Part shown: positions 24,502 through 35,789 of the stretch, piece after piece
How the letters are laid out: each line of letters opens with the position of its first letter
Position numbering within the stretch: the first letter of the stretch is position 1
DNA from: Macrocystis pyrifera
Taxonomy: Eukaryota; Sar; Phaeophyceae; Laminariales; Laminariaceae
Direction of reading: 5' to 3'
DNA: 64,000 nt
NCBI GenBank assembly: GCA_031763025.1
Contig: JASSKH010000038.1
Coordinates: 3,079,001 to 3,143,000 of the forward strand
Position numbers and translations under genes: made by a program
The notes under the pieces: model-generated
The model's input: the letters and a program-made list of their open reading frames with translations, nothing else
What the model was told of the DNA's origin: nothing
The model's database searches: none

Positions 24502-27500
24502 CAGGAGGAGCGGCGGCGGCAACAGCAAGGTCAAGCGCCCGTAACATAACAGGTCCACTACCAGAAGCCCAGCGAGCGCCCCAGCTGCTCCAGCACCGAT
24601 TACAGCAACACCCAGAAGCGTAAATCAGAAACCGAAAGAGCTTCCCCCCCTATGTAATATATGGAAAACCCGCAATCAGCGCGTAAAAAGTTGGGGAGGG
24701 GGGGGGGGGAACTCATCACCAGGCATGGCCGTAGTCGTATGACCATAGACCCTCGCATCCCTACAATGCCGGGACGGAGCACGTCGGGTTTTCACCGACA
24801 AATCAGACATTGCTTGCACCCAGCGCGAAGCGCCGTGAGGAGGTGGGGGTGCTCCGTCTCGAAAGGGATGCGTGGTCGATGGCCGCATGACTCAAGGTAA
24901 GCAACGAATAAGTGCGCCCCCCCCCCCTCCCCCACCCCTCTTGAAACAAACCAACCCCCGCTCGCACAGACTGTCTGTTTTACGGAAAGGGTCCCAACCC
25001 TCAGCGAGGGGGCGAGCGTGTGTGCATATATAAACTAGTTCCTCGAACAGATCGTCGATTCCCACTTGACGATCTAGATGTTCCAAGGCAGAATGAAGAT
25101 GCAACCAATGTGGTGAGCTTAAGCTTTATTTGCACCAATCCGCCCGAGGATTTAAAAAAAAAAAAAACAAGAGTTAAGAATAGGTGGTAAGGACTATCAA
25201 CCATTTGATCGAAGATGGGCCAAGTCGTAAACACACTCCCATCCTGAAACATATCATGCATGATCTTACTGGGAGGAGGGGAGGGTGTACTCATTATCAT
25301 GCATGGCCGTAGTCGTATGACCATAGACCCTCGCATCCCTACAATGCCGGGACGGAGCACGTCGGGTTTTCACCGACCGGGCAGACATTGCTTGCACCAA
25401 GCGCGAAGCGCCGTGAGGTGTTGGGCGAGTCGCATGAAGGGTGAGCTGCATCCTACTAAGAACCACTTTAGAGGCAGATTTTCTTGCATACGGATGACAG
25501 CATCAATGAATTGATTTAATTTCTGGCCGTAGTCGTATGACCATGGACCCTCGCATCCCTACAATGCCGGGCCGTACTTGGGGGGAGGGGGGTGTATTCA
25601 CTATCATGCATAGCCGTAGTCGTATGGCCATACATGTATCCCTAACCCTAAACGTCGAAATGAAGATTGCAATGAGTACTTACTGTAGGGTAACCTATCA
25701 CCCCTTCTATCGAAGCTGAGCCAAGCCGTAGACTCTACAGGGGGGGGAGGGTGGGGTGGGGTCGCCCAAGCCCCCCGCACGGGTCACCCACGGGTCACCC
25801 ACCCCGGCAAGACTTACCGAAACACCGATGCGGCCACCCTTCTTGCACACCGTGGCCGCATACTCCGCATCGCGGTTCCACATCTCCAGCTGGAACCAGT
25901 CCGTCTCCTCCTCTCCGTATGCAACGCCGAAGGCCTTACGCTGGGTCGATCGATTTGAAGCGAAACGCCCCGAGAAGCGAAAATCGGTTTAGAGTCAGGG
26001 TCAGGGCTATCGGTTAGGCTTGGCTCCTAAACTTACTGCAGGGTTCAGGGTCAGGGTCACACGGCACGCCTAAGCACGTGTTTGCTTTTCTGCGTGTTCT
26101 GTTTCCTTGGTTACGCTTTTTTTTCGGTCAGATGGCGTCGGCCTCGTCAGCTTTTTTTTCCCAGAACGCTCCAAGCGTCATCCTGTCATACGTCACACCT
26201 GTCAGGCATATCTAGCCAGGCGGGTAAGGCTGGAGTGATCAACGAACCGCACGTCAGGGCTAAGGCTATACTTAGGGTTAAGCTTAACACGTTCGGGTCA
26301 GGGTCAAAGAAAGGGTTCGGGTCAGGGTCAAAGAAAAGATTAGGGTCAGCGTTAGTGCCAAGCGTCAGCTTTAAAACCCTCTTTGAACTCCAGAGAGGAA
26401 AAAAAAAGACGGAAAAAAAAGTGAAAGATCATAGCAACGGCCAGTGCTTTCTGATTGGAAGATGATTCAAAAATGAGTGTCTTGAGTTAAAGTTGCAAGG
26501 AGTCGTCCGGCACAGGCACGGGCGTAAGACGATCCTACCCGATGCAGACTGCTGGGCGCTCACTCGCTCGTAGCTGGTAGACGATTGATAACACTAAAGT
26601 TATCATCGTTTTGGTCGCTTTCCCTTAAAATGGGTCCCCAAGGGATTCAGGGGTAGGGGTCGGGGGTTAAGGGGCTACACGCACGGTGGAGGGATAGGGG
26701 CTAGGGGTTCGGTTGGTGGGCTTCAGAGGTCAAGGCGTCTTCTGACCGCTTTCGCAGCTGAAGCTCCAGCGTAGAAAGCGGTGGTGGCGAGAAGAAAAAT
26801 TGCGATGTGCATGGGGATGGCTCGAGGGTGTGGGCGGCACGTATTCGCTGTGGTTGCTGTGGTTATTGTTGTTGTTGTTTGAATACTTGTAGTGTTAGTT
26901 GTGGATGTTGTTGCAATAATAGGTGAAGTTGCTGTATTAATAGTTGTGGTAGGTCTTATTGTTGTTGATTGTGTCGACGTTGAATCGTCGCCATAATTTA
27001 GTCTGCGCATGGTATGCCGCTTCCAAGCCTCCATGACAAGCAGGTAGGCAGGCAGGCAGGCAGGTTCAAACATCGAACATTGCGGAAGAAAACAGTACAG
27101 CATAACGAAAAAACAACAAGCAAATGCTTGGTATCTTAACTAATTATCAAGAGACAACACACGAACAATTCAATAACAGGAGAAAATTGCGCACTATTCT
27201 ACCGGTACCTCCTTGCTGTAGGTCCTATATAGAATATGCTATATCCGAATACACCAGGGGTATTCGAGGGTCAGGTCAAACTTAGTGGGTCGGGTCGGCT
27301 CATATTGAAAATCTCCTGACCGCGCCCGACCCTATCCAACCCATGAGGTTCAGAAGACCCCGCTCCTAACCCCGGCCCGCTATGAGCTGTGAAGAGTCCT
27401 GTACTACACTAATACACTAATGCATCACTACATCACTTTCACAGGCATGTATTACCAGGCATAGGCAACACGTTTAGCATTTTAAAGACAAAGCATCACC

Positions 27501-30500
27501 AGGTATTATGCAACACGTATGGAGTACACAAGACTGCTGCGCCCACCTCGAGCGGGTGGTATTCGCGCTTGACCGCGAGGCTGAGGTTAAGCACCACCTT
27601 CCCGCTGTCGAAATACTTCGGCTTGGGGTCCTGCCCCAGGTATCCTGTTAAAAACACAGTGTTCAGTCTTGGAACACCCTGGAAATTAAAAAAAAAACAA
27701 AAAAAGAGCGGAATCAAGCACACACGGTAGGGCGAGAGAGAGAGGGCACGTATTTCAACAGCGTCAACAGCAGGCACAGCAAGAAACATGTACGTATTGC
27801 TGCTGTACGTATGTCAGGGTACAGTATCACGTACAGCAGAGCAGGACGTGATTATTACGGGGGGCCATAGTAAATAGGACCAAATATTTGTTAGTAAAAA
27901 TGGGGAAATATATAGGTTTTTGTGTGTACCGTAGGTCCTATTAACTATGGCCCCTCCGTAATGATAACACCTGATAGTGTGTATGCTACTGACGTCTCGT
28001 GTATACGACAGTAGGTACTGCTCTATGTAGTAGGTGTCATACTGACCGCTGTAGTAGTAGGTACCAGGTATCAATGTCTAACAACGCCTTGTCCTGGTTC
28101 TCTAGAATGTGGGCGTCGGAGGTGTTGAGCGACTTCGAGCTACCAATTTATACACAGCAGCGGCGATGGGCAGCGCTACCTTCGGTGGTGGCGGTGACCT
28201 GCATCACACCGGACGCAAATGTGAGGACCTTAAAAGCACTGATATTTACATACCTGGTATTAATAGTAACGATCCTTACCGCTCCGCTCAGAGTGGAGAT
28301 TACGGCAAGTAAAAAGTCAGCCTGATATGCCGCCGGTGACGAATACCATGCTACCTTCTGCTGCCTTACGCTGATGATATCGGGGACAGCAGTAGCCATT
28401 TTTCTCAGTAAGACATACCTTAGCATCTGGTAGGTAGAGAATTCGTCGTCGACAAATGTATAAAAAAAAGATAGATCTCACAAAAAAAGTCCGAATTTGC
28501 AGACAATTCTCCAAAAATAAACCAAGTACAACTTAGGAGGTACACATTACACAGCCCGAAGCACGCTTTGATCTTAATAGTAGTGCTGGTATAATTAATA
28601 GTAGTAGTGTAGGTACTACACACAACCTGGAAATATGAGTTTCAAGCTTTTCGATCTCACAGGTTAGTTTTATTTAATTTTTTTGTAAAAAATTACAGTC
28701 CACAACTCTGGCTCGTATCCCATCGGCGACTTATGTGCGAGATGCTACTCATAGCTTCTGCCTGAAAAGCCACCGGTATCCTACACCAGGCATACAGCAA
28801 ACCACCCTCTGCCTGATACGCCATCAGTGACCAGTATACATCCCACTAGCTTCTGCCTCATGAGCTATCCGTGACCTAAACACAGCACGCCGGGTTCTTC
28901 GTACCGTGTGCCACCCACGCAGAGTATACAACTTCGGTTCGTAATATGTCACCGGTAACCCATACAGCCCACTGCAGTCTCTGTCTCACACAATATGCCA
29001 CCTGTGCCACCCCCCTACAAGCGGCCGCAATCGCTCCCAGCGAAAAGTACCACGACATTGCTCTGTCCGCACAAGCTAAAGTCGACAAGAATATGACTCC
29101 ACCACGAGAGCAACTGCGAAAACAACGAAAACACGCAGTTCCAAGGCAGACAAGAGCGCGCCAGAGGCACCCGCAACACCGACGCGAAACCCAATTTTTA
29201 TCGAAAAAGCGTAACATCAGCTAGCGCTCGACTTAAGGCCAACTATCTCGAGTTTTCAGCGGATCGCCAGCACTAAAGACAACACCACATCTCGATGCGT
29301 AGAGCAAGCAGCTCCCTCCGGCAGGATCAACAGGAAAAATGAAAATAAAAAACAGAGAAAAGGTTTCTAATTTGCCCCGTGCGCTGAAACAACACCCCAT
29401 GTACGATATTTTTAGCGACACGAAACGGCCCAAACAAGGCGGCCGCACCTCATCAAACTCATCCCAAGATGTACTTGGGGGTGTCCACGGTGGCCTGGCC
29501 TCGCCGGGGCCTGAGCTGTAACCTTCACCGCCGGGGACCTGTCGCCCTGCGTCACCAAGTCGTCGAAACATGGAAACACGAAGTCATCGAAAATCATGGA
29601 TTGGTCATATTAATGGGTTTTTCCCATGGGGAGTCGGGGGGATCATACTACATTTTTTCTTGGATCATAATATATCTATATACTTGTTCCATGGGGTCTC
29701 CCATGGGCTACCACGGGACCAGTCGTACTATTTCAATATGACGGCGGAACATACAGTAAGGTAGCAATCATACCCAAAAAAAGCTGTGTGTGAACAGAGG
29801 GGAATACATGGGTTTAGGGTCATGGGATCTGAATGCTGTGAATAACTACGTATTGCTATGCCCCCCAGAACTAGAAAATCAACTGCAGCAGAGACAGGGG
29901 GGGCTTGCATGTTAGACCTTGGCCGAGATTCGGCAAAATGGTTGAAATATAGATTTACTCTAGACCCTGTAACACCAACCCCGACCGCCAAGGAATTTTC
30001 CCAGAATGAAGATGGTTGATGTAATGAGGACCACGTGCCACGCCGCGGGGGGGGGGGGGGGGGGGGGGGGGCGTACTCATTTTTTGCTTGCCTTAGTCAT
30101 TTGACCATGGACCACGCATCCCTTTCGAGACGGAGCACCGTTCCTACTCCTAATAGACACCTTCAACAATTGGGCGCTAATTACGTTGTTTCCATATATT
30201 ACATAGACTTTTTGCTAATCTTATCCCCTTCCTGTTTGGCCTCCTGTGGCCACCATCTATTTCCTAGGGTAGCGATCGTTTTCTCGCTGCTATTCATTGT
30301 ATCAAAATTCTCCATGTCACATTCGTCTATTCCCTCATCTCTTCTAACACATCCCGTTCCTCCTTGTATATTTCACATTCTCCTACTATGTGAGTTCTAC
30401 TCTCTATTGCTTTGCCACACGGGCACATTTGTGCATCTACTTCCTCCTCCCGGCTACTGGTGTACCTCTTTCTTCTTTCTGGCAGGTCCAGGTTCCCTAC

Positions 30501-32301
30501 ACGAAAGCGCAGTTTCAGCGTTTTCGCGATGTCCATTGGGCCATGCAAATACGTTTTCATTCCTCTTCCTTCCCTCAATCCCCCGTATATCTCTAAGTGT
30601 TTTTTTTTCCGATTCCATCTTGTTTCTTAGTGCTGGCCTTTCCCTTCTTTCTATCCTTTCTTCTACTTCTGCCTTGTACCTCCCAAACTTCCCGGCGGAC
30701 ATCCTCTCTTCGGGGGGGGGGGGTGATGAACGTGGGCATCGGCTCGTCCGCAAGGTCGGCCGCCGCCCGCTCCGCACCAGTCACCTCGCGATCGTACGCC
30801 TCGATATTGGAAACGACGGCGGGGCCCTTGCGGCTCGCCGAGGCGATCTGCAGGCGAAGCTTTGCCTTGGTGGCCTCTAAAGCCACGACATGATCACTGC
30901 CGGACGCTTGCCTGGTCGTGGACACCAGCAAGACTTCTTGCGATTGGCGGCCACAGCTAGGCGCCGACGAGTCGCAAGAGGTCTTGTTCGCGGCGACGAC
31001 CAGACAAGCGTCTGGCAGTGATCATGTCACGGCTCTAGAGGCCAACAGGGCAAGGCTACGCGAGCAGCTCGCCTCGGCGGACCGCGAGGTCTCGCCGACG
31101 CCTTCGACAAACGAGATGTGCGATCGCGACGTGGCTGATGCAGAGCAGGCGGCGGCGGCCGACCTCGCGTCGAGCCGACGCCTGCGTCCATCGCGTGCCA
31201 CGCTGGGAAGCGGGGGACTGCGGTTTTGTAGTTTGGACACTTGCTGTCGTTGGTACCTGTTAACATGAACATTTCTATTCTTGCGATTCACCACTGACAG
31301 CTCAGCCCGTCCAGGCATCACTGGTGTCCAGCCTAACCAGTCAACTAAAACGACTTACAGACAGCAGCAGCTCTCGTAAAATATACCGGTATAGCTCCAT
31401 GCTACGTATCCACTGGGTTCGACTATCGATAGACCCCCACTGCTAAAAGCAGTGCTACACTGCTGTGCTGATGTCCACACTGTGATATAGTATGTGTGTG
31501 TGGCTTTTTGTACAAATCGATGATAGGTGCGCGTAGATAGGTTTGAGATCGCAATGTACCTGGCATGCTTGTATACGATTCGTCGATGCATCGACCGGTG
31601 CCACGTACTTCTTAGTACCGGTTGAGGTTGAACACGAATACAGCACATGTACCACAGCAGCAGCAGCAGTAGCTGTATCGGTACCATGTACACGAATGTG
31701 AAGTAACTGCTCTGTGCAATACGATATACGCACCAGGTATGCAACTACTGGTGTCTTGTATACCTGATAGGTTGTTGCAACACGGTCGTATGTCCGAACA
31801 ACACCGAACTCTTGTCTGCGAGGTGGGATCGGTCGATGCAACCTCCGTTGCTGCTGCTGTGTTGTTGCAATGCTTATCTAACCAGGGCGCATGTAAACGG
31901 GGTTCGACTGCTGCACTGCTGCTCGAACGCCAAAGCAAGGCCTAAAGCTGGTAGTGATTGGATGTAGACTATCGTACCAGTAGAGACGCGGAAACGAGTG
32001 GCGAAGACAAAGACGAAGACTCCATTAGTGACGCCTTCACATAGCATGTCGACCAAGCTCCAGGCTCACCAACCTCACCTTCTCCACTCCTTCCGTCACC
32101 AGGGCTACTCTGCATCTTCAGAAGCACCTCCTTCGAGGCGCAGGGGCCTTCTGGTTTGGCCCTGATTGAAGCCGTCCCTGGTATCATCCTGAACGGGGTC
32201 GTGGAGACGCACAGGCGGCTAGAAGGAAGGAAACAGAACGAGCTCGCCGCTGGAAGCGCGACCAGAGCAAAAGCAGCGACATCTTGAAAGCGCCAGCGCA
32301 T
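22463..32301 (-). CDS. ssb: Organellar (probably plastid) single-stranded DNA-binding protein, 5 exons
   Basis: Minus-strand exons are 32301-31978, 27678-27547, 25940-25818, 23940-23875 and 22894-22463, giving about 358 residues. All four introns are phase 0 with GT-AG ends. Exon 1 (108 codons) encodes a presequence with hydrophobic VAAFALVALPAASSF; Phe after a small-residue run resembles the ASAFAP motif of red-lineage complex plastids. Exons 2-4 give a bacterial-type OB fold: LNTVFLTGYLGQDPK, a FDSGKVVLNLSLAVKREYHPL strand pair (read it at 27644-27550), EETDWFQLEMWNRDAEYAATVCKKG and GSLSLNAWTDREGKPRTT. SSB proteins coat single-stranded DNA during replication and repair. Exon 5 is a low-complexity tail that crosses a 22-base C-run. 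The usual acidic DDDIPF-like tip is not visible, so the true C-terminus may lie in an unseen exon. Intron 1 (4.3 kb) holds a LINE relic and a gene-fragment palindrome. Confidence 0.82.
22914..23347. repeat. GATGG minisatellite ending in a G-run (SSB intron 4)
   Basis: Five-base units GGGAT/GATGG and variants (GATGAAATAG, GATGATATGG) are repeated for about 410 bp with higher-order blocks of about 100 bp, followed by 15-20 G. The whole array lies just upstream (in gene direction) of SSB exon 5 and forms its intron polypyrimidine region on the minus strand. Confidence 0.95.
23550..23860. repeat. Degenerate ATGAANTGCATGAA repeat
   Basis: Loose 9-10-base units (GTGCATGAA, GTATGAAGT, CTGCACGAA) run across about 300 bp beside SSB exon 4. 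Confidence 0.65.
24719..24893 (+). repeat. Dispersed repeat D, copy 1
   Basis: This block (CATGGCCGTAGTCGTATGAC..., CCCTCGCATCCCTACAATGC..., GCACGTCGGGTTTTCACCGA..., AGCGCGAAGCGCCGTGAGG) recurs at 25302-25467, truncated at 25526-25576, and inverted at 46736-46916. It is often preceded by a G-run and a GTATGACCAT palindrome. It encodes no known protein. Its class is unknown; a short non-autonomous element is likely. Confidence 0.75.
25302..25467 (+). repeat. Dispersed repeat D, copy 2
   Basis: Nearly identical to the copy at 24719 over the first 130 bases, then continuing into GTGAGCTGCATCCTACTAAGA, which is also shared with the inverted copy at 46736-46916. Confidence 0.8.
25526..25640 (+). 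repeat. Dispersed repeat D, truncated copies
   Basis: Two partial starts of the same unit (GGCCGTAGTCGTATGACCATGG near 25526 and AGCCGTAGTCGTATGGCCAT near 25611) flank a G-run. They suggest repeated insertion or slippage at the same end of the element. Confidence 0.65.
27855..27961. mobile_element. TA-target MITE, copy 6 (SSB intron 1)
   Basis: A 107-bp copy with ends TTACGGGGGGCCATAGTAAATAG and ACTATGGCCCCTCCGTAA. TA is kept on the left; the right flank now reads TG. Confidence 0.87.
28310..29010. repeat. Degenerate 50-60-bp tandem units in SSB intron 1
   Basis: A loose unit around CTTCTGCCTGATACGCCATCAGTGACC recurs about 28310-28390, 28720-28780, 28805-28870 and 28930-29010. Similarity is modest, so the limits are approximate. 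Confidence 0.45.
30170..30710 (-). pseudogene. LINE relic: C-terminal end of a non-LTR reverse transcriptase ORF
   Basis: On the minus strand the frame 30578-30327 contains CPCGKAIESRTHIVGEC followed by a Tyr/Arg-rich helix. That Cys-Cys-His-Cys cluster is typical of the C-terminal zinc-binding region downstream of LINE reverse transcriptases. After a frame change near 30330 the protein continues as LGNRWWPQEAKQEGDKISKK and then stops. At least two frame breaks mark it as dead. It lies in SSB intron 1 and abuts the palindrome at 30.7 kb. Confidence 0.75.
30715..30945 (-). pseudogene. Palindrome I, left arm: coiled-coil gene fragment
   Basis: The minus strand reads TTRQASGSDHVVALEATKAK and onward through an Ala/Glu/Arg-rich helix (RAAADLADE). 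The same fragment, diverged, is on the plus strand immediately to the right. There is no start codon context or full gene. The source gene is not in the window, though its composition resembles the N-terminal region of the kinase gene at 42-53 kb. Confidence 0.7.
30965..31195 (+). pseudogene. Palindrome I, right arm: coiled-coil gene fragment
   Basis: The plus strand reads TTRQASGSDHVTALEANRAR and continues QAAAADLASS, aligning over about 65 residues with the minus-strand left arm. The short spacer (about 30945-30965) is itself partly palindromic (CTTCTTGCGA against TCGCAAGAGG). A single-stranded copy would fold into a hairpin with arms of about 230 bases. Confidence 0.7.
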
Positions 32302-33573
32302 GATCCTCGGTGGTTGGATGCCACGGTATTGTCCGCCGGGAGTTGTTCTTGACTTGTTGAGCTGTCGCGCTGACACACCACAGCGACCGCTTGTGGTCCA
32401 CTCTACAAGATAGGTACACCCGAATGAAAAACGTTCAGTTTTAGATGTGGAAACCCGTGCAGTATCTAGTACCTGGTATCTAGTATCTCTGTATCTCCGA
32501 GGGTAGCCAGCAACGGGAATCCCCATTGGTAGCCAGCAATGGGAATAACTACAAGCCCCTGTACCCGATTAGTCGCACCGCATCAGAGGTCAGAGGAGTA
32601 TTGAGCAAAGAAGGCCCGATCGATACCATCAATACCACCTCTTCCTGTATGCCAAGATGCACACGTCCGATAGATCATCATCTGCTGCTGTATCAGCGAG
32701 CGGCAGATCACCAGATGGAGACTAAATAACCTGCCGTTCTCAGGAGTTGACAATGCACATGACATATGTGCAGAATCTGTGCAAAAGAGTAACTGCTGTA
32801 GTACGCAGATCCAACCCAGGAAGCATGTGCGTGCTGTATACGACGTGTAGTTGTAAGTAGATAATGCAGCTTATACGGCTTCCACTCGTCGACACGAGCT
32901 AGATCATTCTACGCAGGAATGTGCACATGTGCCCTGGAAGATCTACAATAATAATAATAATAATTTAATAGATCAGCTTGTTGTGCGGATTGGTGATCTG
33001 CCCGATGCCGGCAGTTGGCAGTTTTGGCCGTCGCCAAATATAAATAGTAACTATTAATAGAACAATTATTATACTAAAAGTCTAGGCTGCCGCTGTCCGC
33101 CGCAGGCCTACACTGCTGCCTCCTGATACACTCGCCTGTGTGTGTTCTCGTGAGATTTACAGACGCTGCAAGCCGTTGCGTTAGACTCCCTCCGCCCCGT
33201 TGAAAAACACAAGGGAGATATATACCAAACTGAGCAAACTCAAAACATATAGTACGCAAGAGGAGCACCAGAGAGGGGTGAGACACGGCCAACAGCCGAG
33301 ATAAACACACAAGAAAAAAAAACGCGCCGGGACGAGCAAAAACACGAGGGTAAAACACACACAACAAAATAATAAAAACAAAGGGTTTAATCCAAAATCA
33401 GGTAGGTATATAATACATGAATACCTGGCCACTTTTTGGCAAAAAAAAAACAATTACATACGACTGTTAATAAGAACAAGTACAAATCACACCCCAGGAG
33501 CCCTGCTATTGGTCAGACTGACATCGTAACTGATTTTGGCTCGAATTGGTCAGGGTATACCTGATTTTGTCTT
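32302..33573. other. SSB 5' flank and gene-free region
   Basis: No gene is recognised. It should include the SSB promoter and 5' UTR just above 32301 (minus strand). It contains several TACCTGGTA-like motifs (near 32471) and an (AAT)n run near 32949. Confidence 0.45.
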
Positions 33574-33912
33574 CTTTTTTTTTTTTTTTTTTCTTTTTTT
33601 TTATCCATCACTTTTACTTCCCAGCCCACTCGTAGGAGGTTTACCCTCGACGATCTTCTGGACAAGCCGTGGTCACAGGTGTCGTCCCTTCTCCCCCCCG
33701 GTACGTGCCTTTATTTTTTGTCGCGCATAGGGTTCAGCATTCCCACTGCTCGTCGATTTTCATCGAATGTAGCCAACTCACGCTTTTGCGCTTTCCGCTT
33801 ATCAATTTTTTATGCAAGAAAAAGTCCCTATGAGCATGCACTCGGTGGGACTTGAACCCACGAAATTGATCTTGACAGGCACGCGGACCACCTACCAAGC
33901 CACCGGGGACGC
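33574..33912 (-). mobile_element. tRNA-derived SINE, full-length copy 2
   Basis: Minus-strand copy: the tRNA-like head is at 33912 downwards (GTCCCCGGTGGCTTGGTAGG, then GGTTCAAGTCCCACC), and the body and A-tail (T-run on the plus strand) end near 33574. Confidence 0.87.
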
Positions 33913-33917
33913 AGCAT

Positions 33918-33919
<2 letters not shown>

Positions 33920-33955
<36 letters not shown>

Positions 33956-34233
33956 CATCACTTTCACTTTCCAGCCTAATTCGTAAGAGGTGTTACCCTC
34001 GACGACCTTCTGGACAAGCCGTGGTCACAGGTGTCTTCCCTTCTCCCCCCCGGTACGTGCCTTTATTTTTTATCGCGCATAGGGTTCAGCATTCCCACTG
34101 CTCGTCGATTTTCATCGAATGTAGCTAACTCACGCTCTCGCGCTTTCCGCTAATCAATCTCTTTAATGCAAGAAACAGCCCCTACGAGCATGCACTCGGT
34201 GAGACTCGAACCCACGAAATTGATCTTGACAGG
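33920..34233 (-). mobile_element. tRNA-derived SINE, 5'-truncated copy 3
   Basis: Minus-strand copy whose head starts at the GCCTGTCAAGATC segment, so box A is missing; box B (GGTTCGAGTCTCACC) is kept. It lies directly behind copy 2, separated only by GCAGCATTC and a long T-run, which suggests insertion into or next to an A-tail. Confidence 0.85.
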
Positions 34234-34556
34234 CATACTGTACTCTGTCTAGCTTTCAAGTTTCAACTGATTTTAGTCAATTTTGAACCAATCAGAAAGG
34301 CCACACGTACACTGTTTTTCCTCTGCGTATGCGTCTGCGGTCCCCCCGTTGCACAATTCTTGTGTATTCTTGTGGTACCTGGTATAAGTTGTAAACTCTG
34401 TACTTTTACGGACGTGGGCCTTTATGCATACGTACGTACGGTCCGTACTTGTACGTGATACGTACGTATATATTTATGCATACATACGTACGGTGATTTC
34501 ACTTTTTTTTCGTCTTTGGGGTGTACGACAAAGATATCAAAAGACAGCATTTTCAC

Positions 34557-34639
34557 TCCTTGACAGACAGCAACTTCGCCTCGACATGCCTCGACTGACA
34601 TCAAACTACTAGGTTTTAGTCTGGAACACTTGGCCCTAA
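34557..34639. repeat. Dispersed repeat (TTGACAGACAGCAACTT family)
   Basis: About 80 bases from CCTTGACAGACAGCAACTTCG to GGAACACTTGGCCCTAAG recur at 57697-57775 with small changes. A related piece (CCTTGACAGCGCACGTTTTGCCTTG) is at 35627 and again near 57778. Confidence 0.75.
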
Positions 34640-34972
34640 GCCGGCGTCCCCGGTGGCTTGGTAGGTGGTCCGCGTGCCTGTCAAGATCAATTTCGTGGGT
34701 TCGAGTCTCACCGAGTGCATGCTCGTAGGGGCTGTTTCTTGCATTAAAGAGATTGATTAGCGGAAAGCGCGAGAGCGTGAGTTAGCTACATTCGATGAAA
34801 ATCGACGAGCAGTGGGAATGCTGAACCCTATGCGCGATAAAAAATAAAGGCACGTACCGGGGGGGAGAAGGGAAGACACCTGTGACCACGGCTTGTCCAG
34901 AAGGTCGTCGAGGGTAACACCTCTTACGAACTAGGCTGGAAAGTGAAGGTGATGAGAAAAAAAAAAAAAAAA
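34640..34972 (+). mobile_element. tRNA-derived SINE, full-length copy 4
   Basis: Plus-strand copy with both A-box-like and B-box-like blocks (GGTTCGAGTCTCACC near 34698) and an 18-base A-tail. It is nearly identical in the body to copies 2 and 3, so activity was recent. Confidence 0.88.
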
Positions 34973-34979
34973 CCCGGTA

Positions 34980-35625
34980 GAAGAGAGTAGCAGAGAGACC
35001 GCAGATAGGGTAGCAAGGTACCAGGCCGACTAATAGGTTGGACTTTTCTTTGCTACTCGTACCGCCAACTGCTGCGGCCGTTCGGTATGTATTTTGATTT
35101 TTTTCCCTTCTTATCCTTATGAAAGAAGTACTACATAGTGGGTGGGTGACGAGCGTATTTTGGCCCACTCATTATTGCTCTTTTTACTCAGTTAAGTGTT
35201 CACCGGGATGCATAGTCCCCTTTTTCCTTCTCGTATCTTTCCCCTTGCACGTCCCTTTTGGCTCATGCTCGGGGTAGGTATGTATGTGTCTGAGCTTTGG
35301 CTTCCCATTTTATTTATTTTTTGGGGATTCTTCTCCTTTACTTTTTCTTTTTCTTGTTTTTTTTCGGTTTGGTTTCTTCGTTGCTTCTCTTTCTTTATGG
35401 TGTATTTTGGTTGCTGGCGTATGTATGTATGTTGTGTCGGCCGCACCTAGTGCAAAGGCATGGTATTGCGTAGGCTATTAATGCATTACGGTGTGTTATC
35501 TCTGTGTCGTAGTCTGTGACCACAGAGCTCGTATCTTTCTAGGGTGAAGAATCAGCACGGACACTCGGCTTGCTGGATGTCGACGAGTAGAAGAACGATT
35601 TAATGTGAAGAATACACACACACAC
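34980..35625 (+). repeat. Interspersed repeat E, copy 1 (about 650 bp)
   Basis: Landmarks in order: a G/A-rich head, CTACTCGTACCGCCAACTGC, TTATCCTTATGAAAG, a T-rich middle, GTCGTAGTCTGTGACCACAG, CACTCGGCTTGCTGGATGTC, GACGAGTAGAAG, AATGTGAAGAATACACACAC. The same order appears at 59090-59835, with partial copies at 56668-56815 and, inverted, 58246-58320. It encodes nothing recognisable. It could be a long SINE, a non-autonomous LINE or a DNA transposon. Confidence 0.65.
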
Positions 35626-35789
35626 CCTTGACAGCGCACGTTTTGCCTTGCGTGACATGTCTCCTGATATCTTTGGTGTACTATGTACTTTTTCAGTAGC
35701 TTAAGATGTGTACTCTGTTGTTTTCTATGGCCTATGAAGAATACAAAACAATTCAGACTCTGGAGGCCAAACGCTACGCACGTTCAGGC

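Noticed and set aside
25985-26350. GGGTCAGGGTTAGGG-like hexamers as telomeric DNA
   Set aside because: The hexamers are scattered and mixed (GGGTCA, GGGTTC, GGGTTA) and never form a pure array.
29412-29597. Minus-strand frame with KVTAQAPARPG as part of the SSB gene
   Set aside because: SSB exons 1 and 2 already join in phase, and this stretch has no acceptor-donor pair in a matching phase.
30035-30880. Plus-strand open frame of 281 codons rich in Phe, Leu and Ser
   Set aside because: It is the shadow of the LINE relic and of palindrome I on the minus strand and has no recognisable domain.
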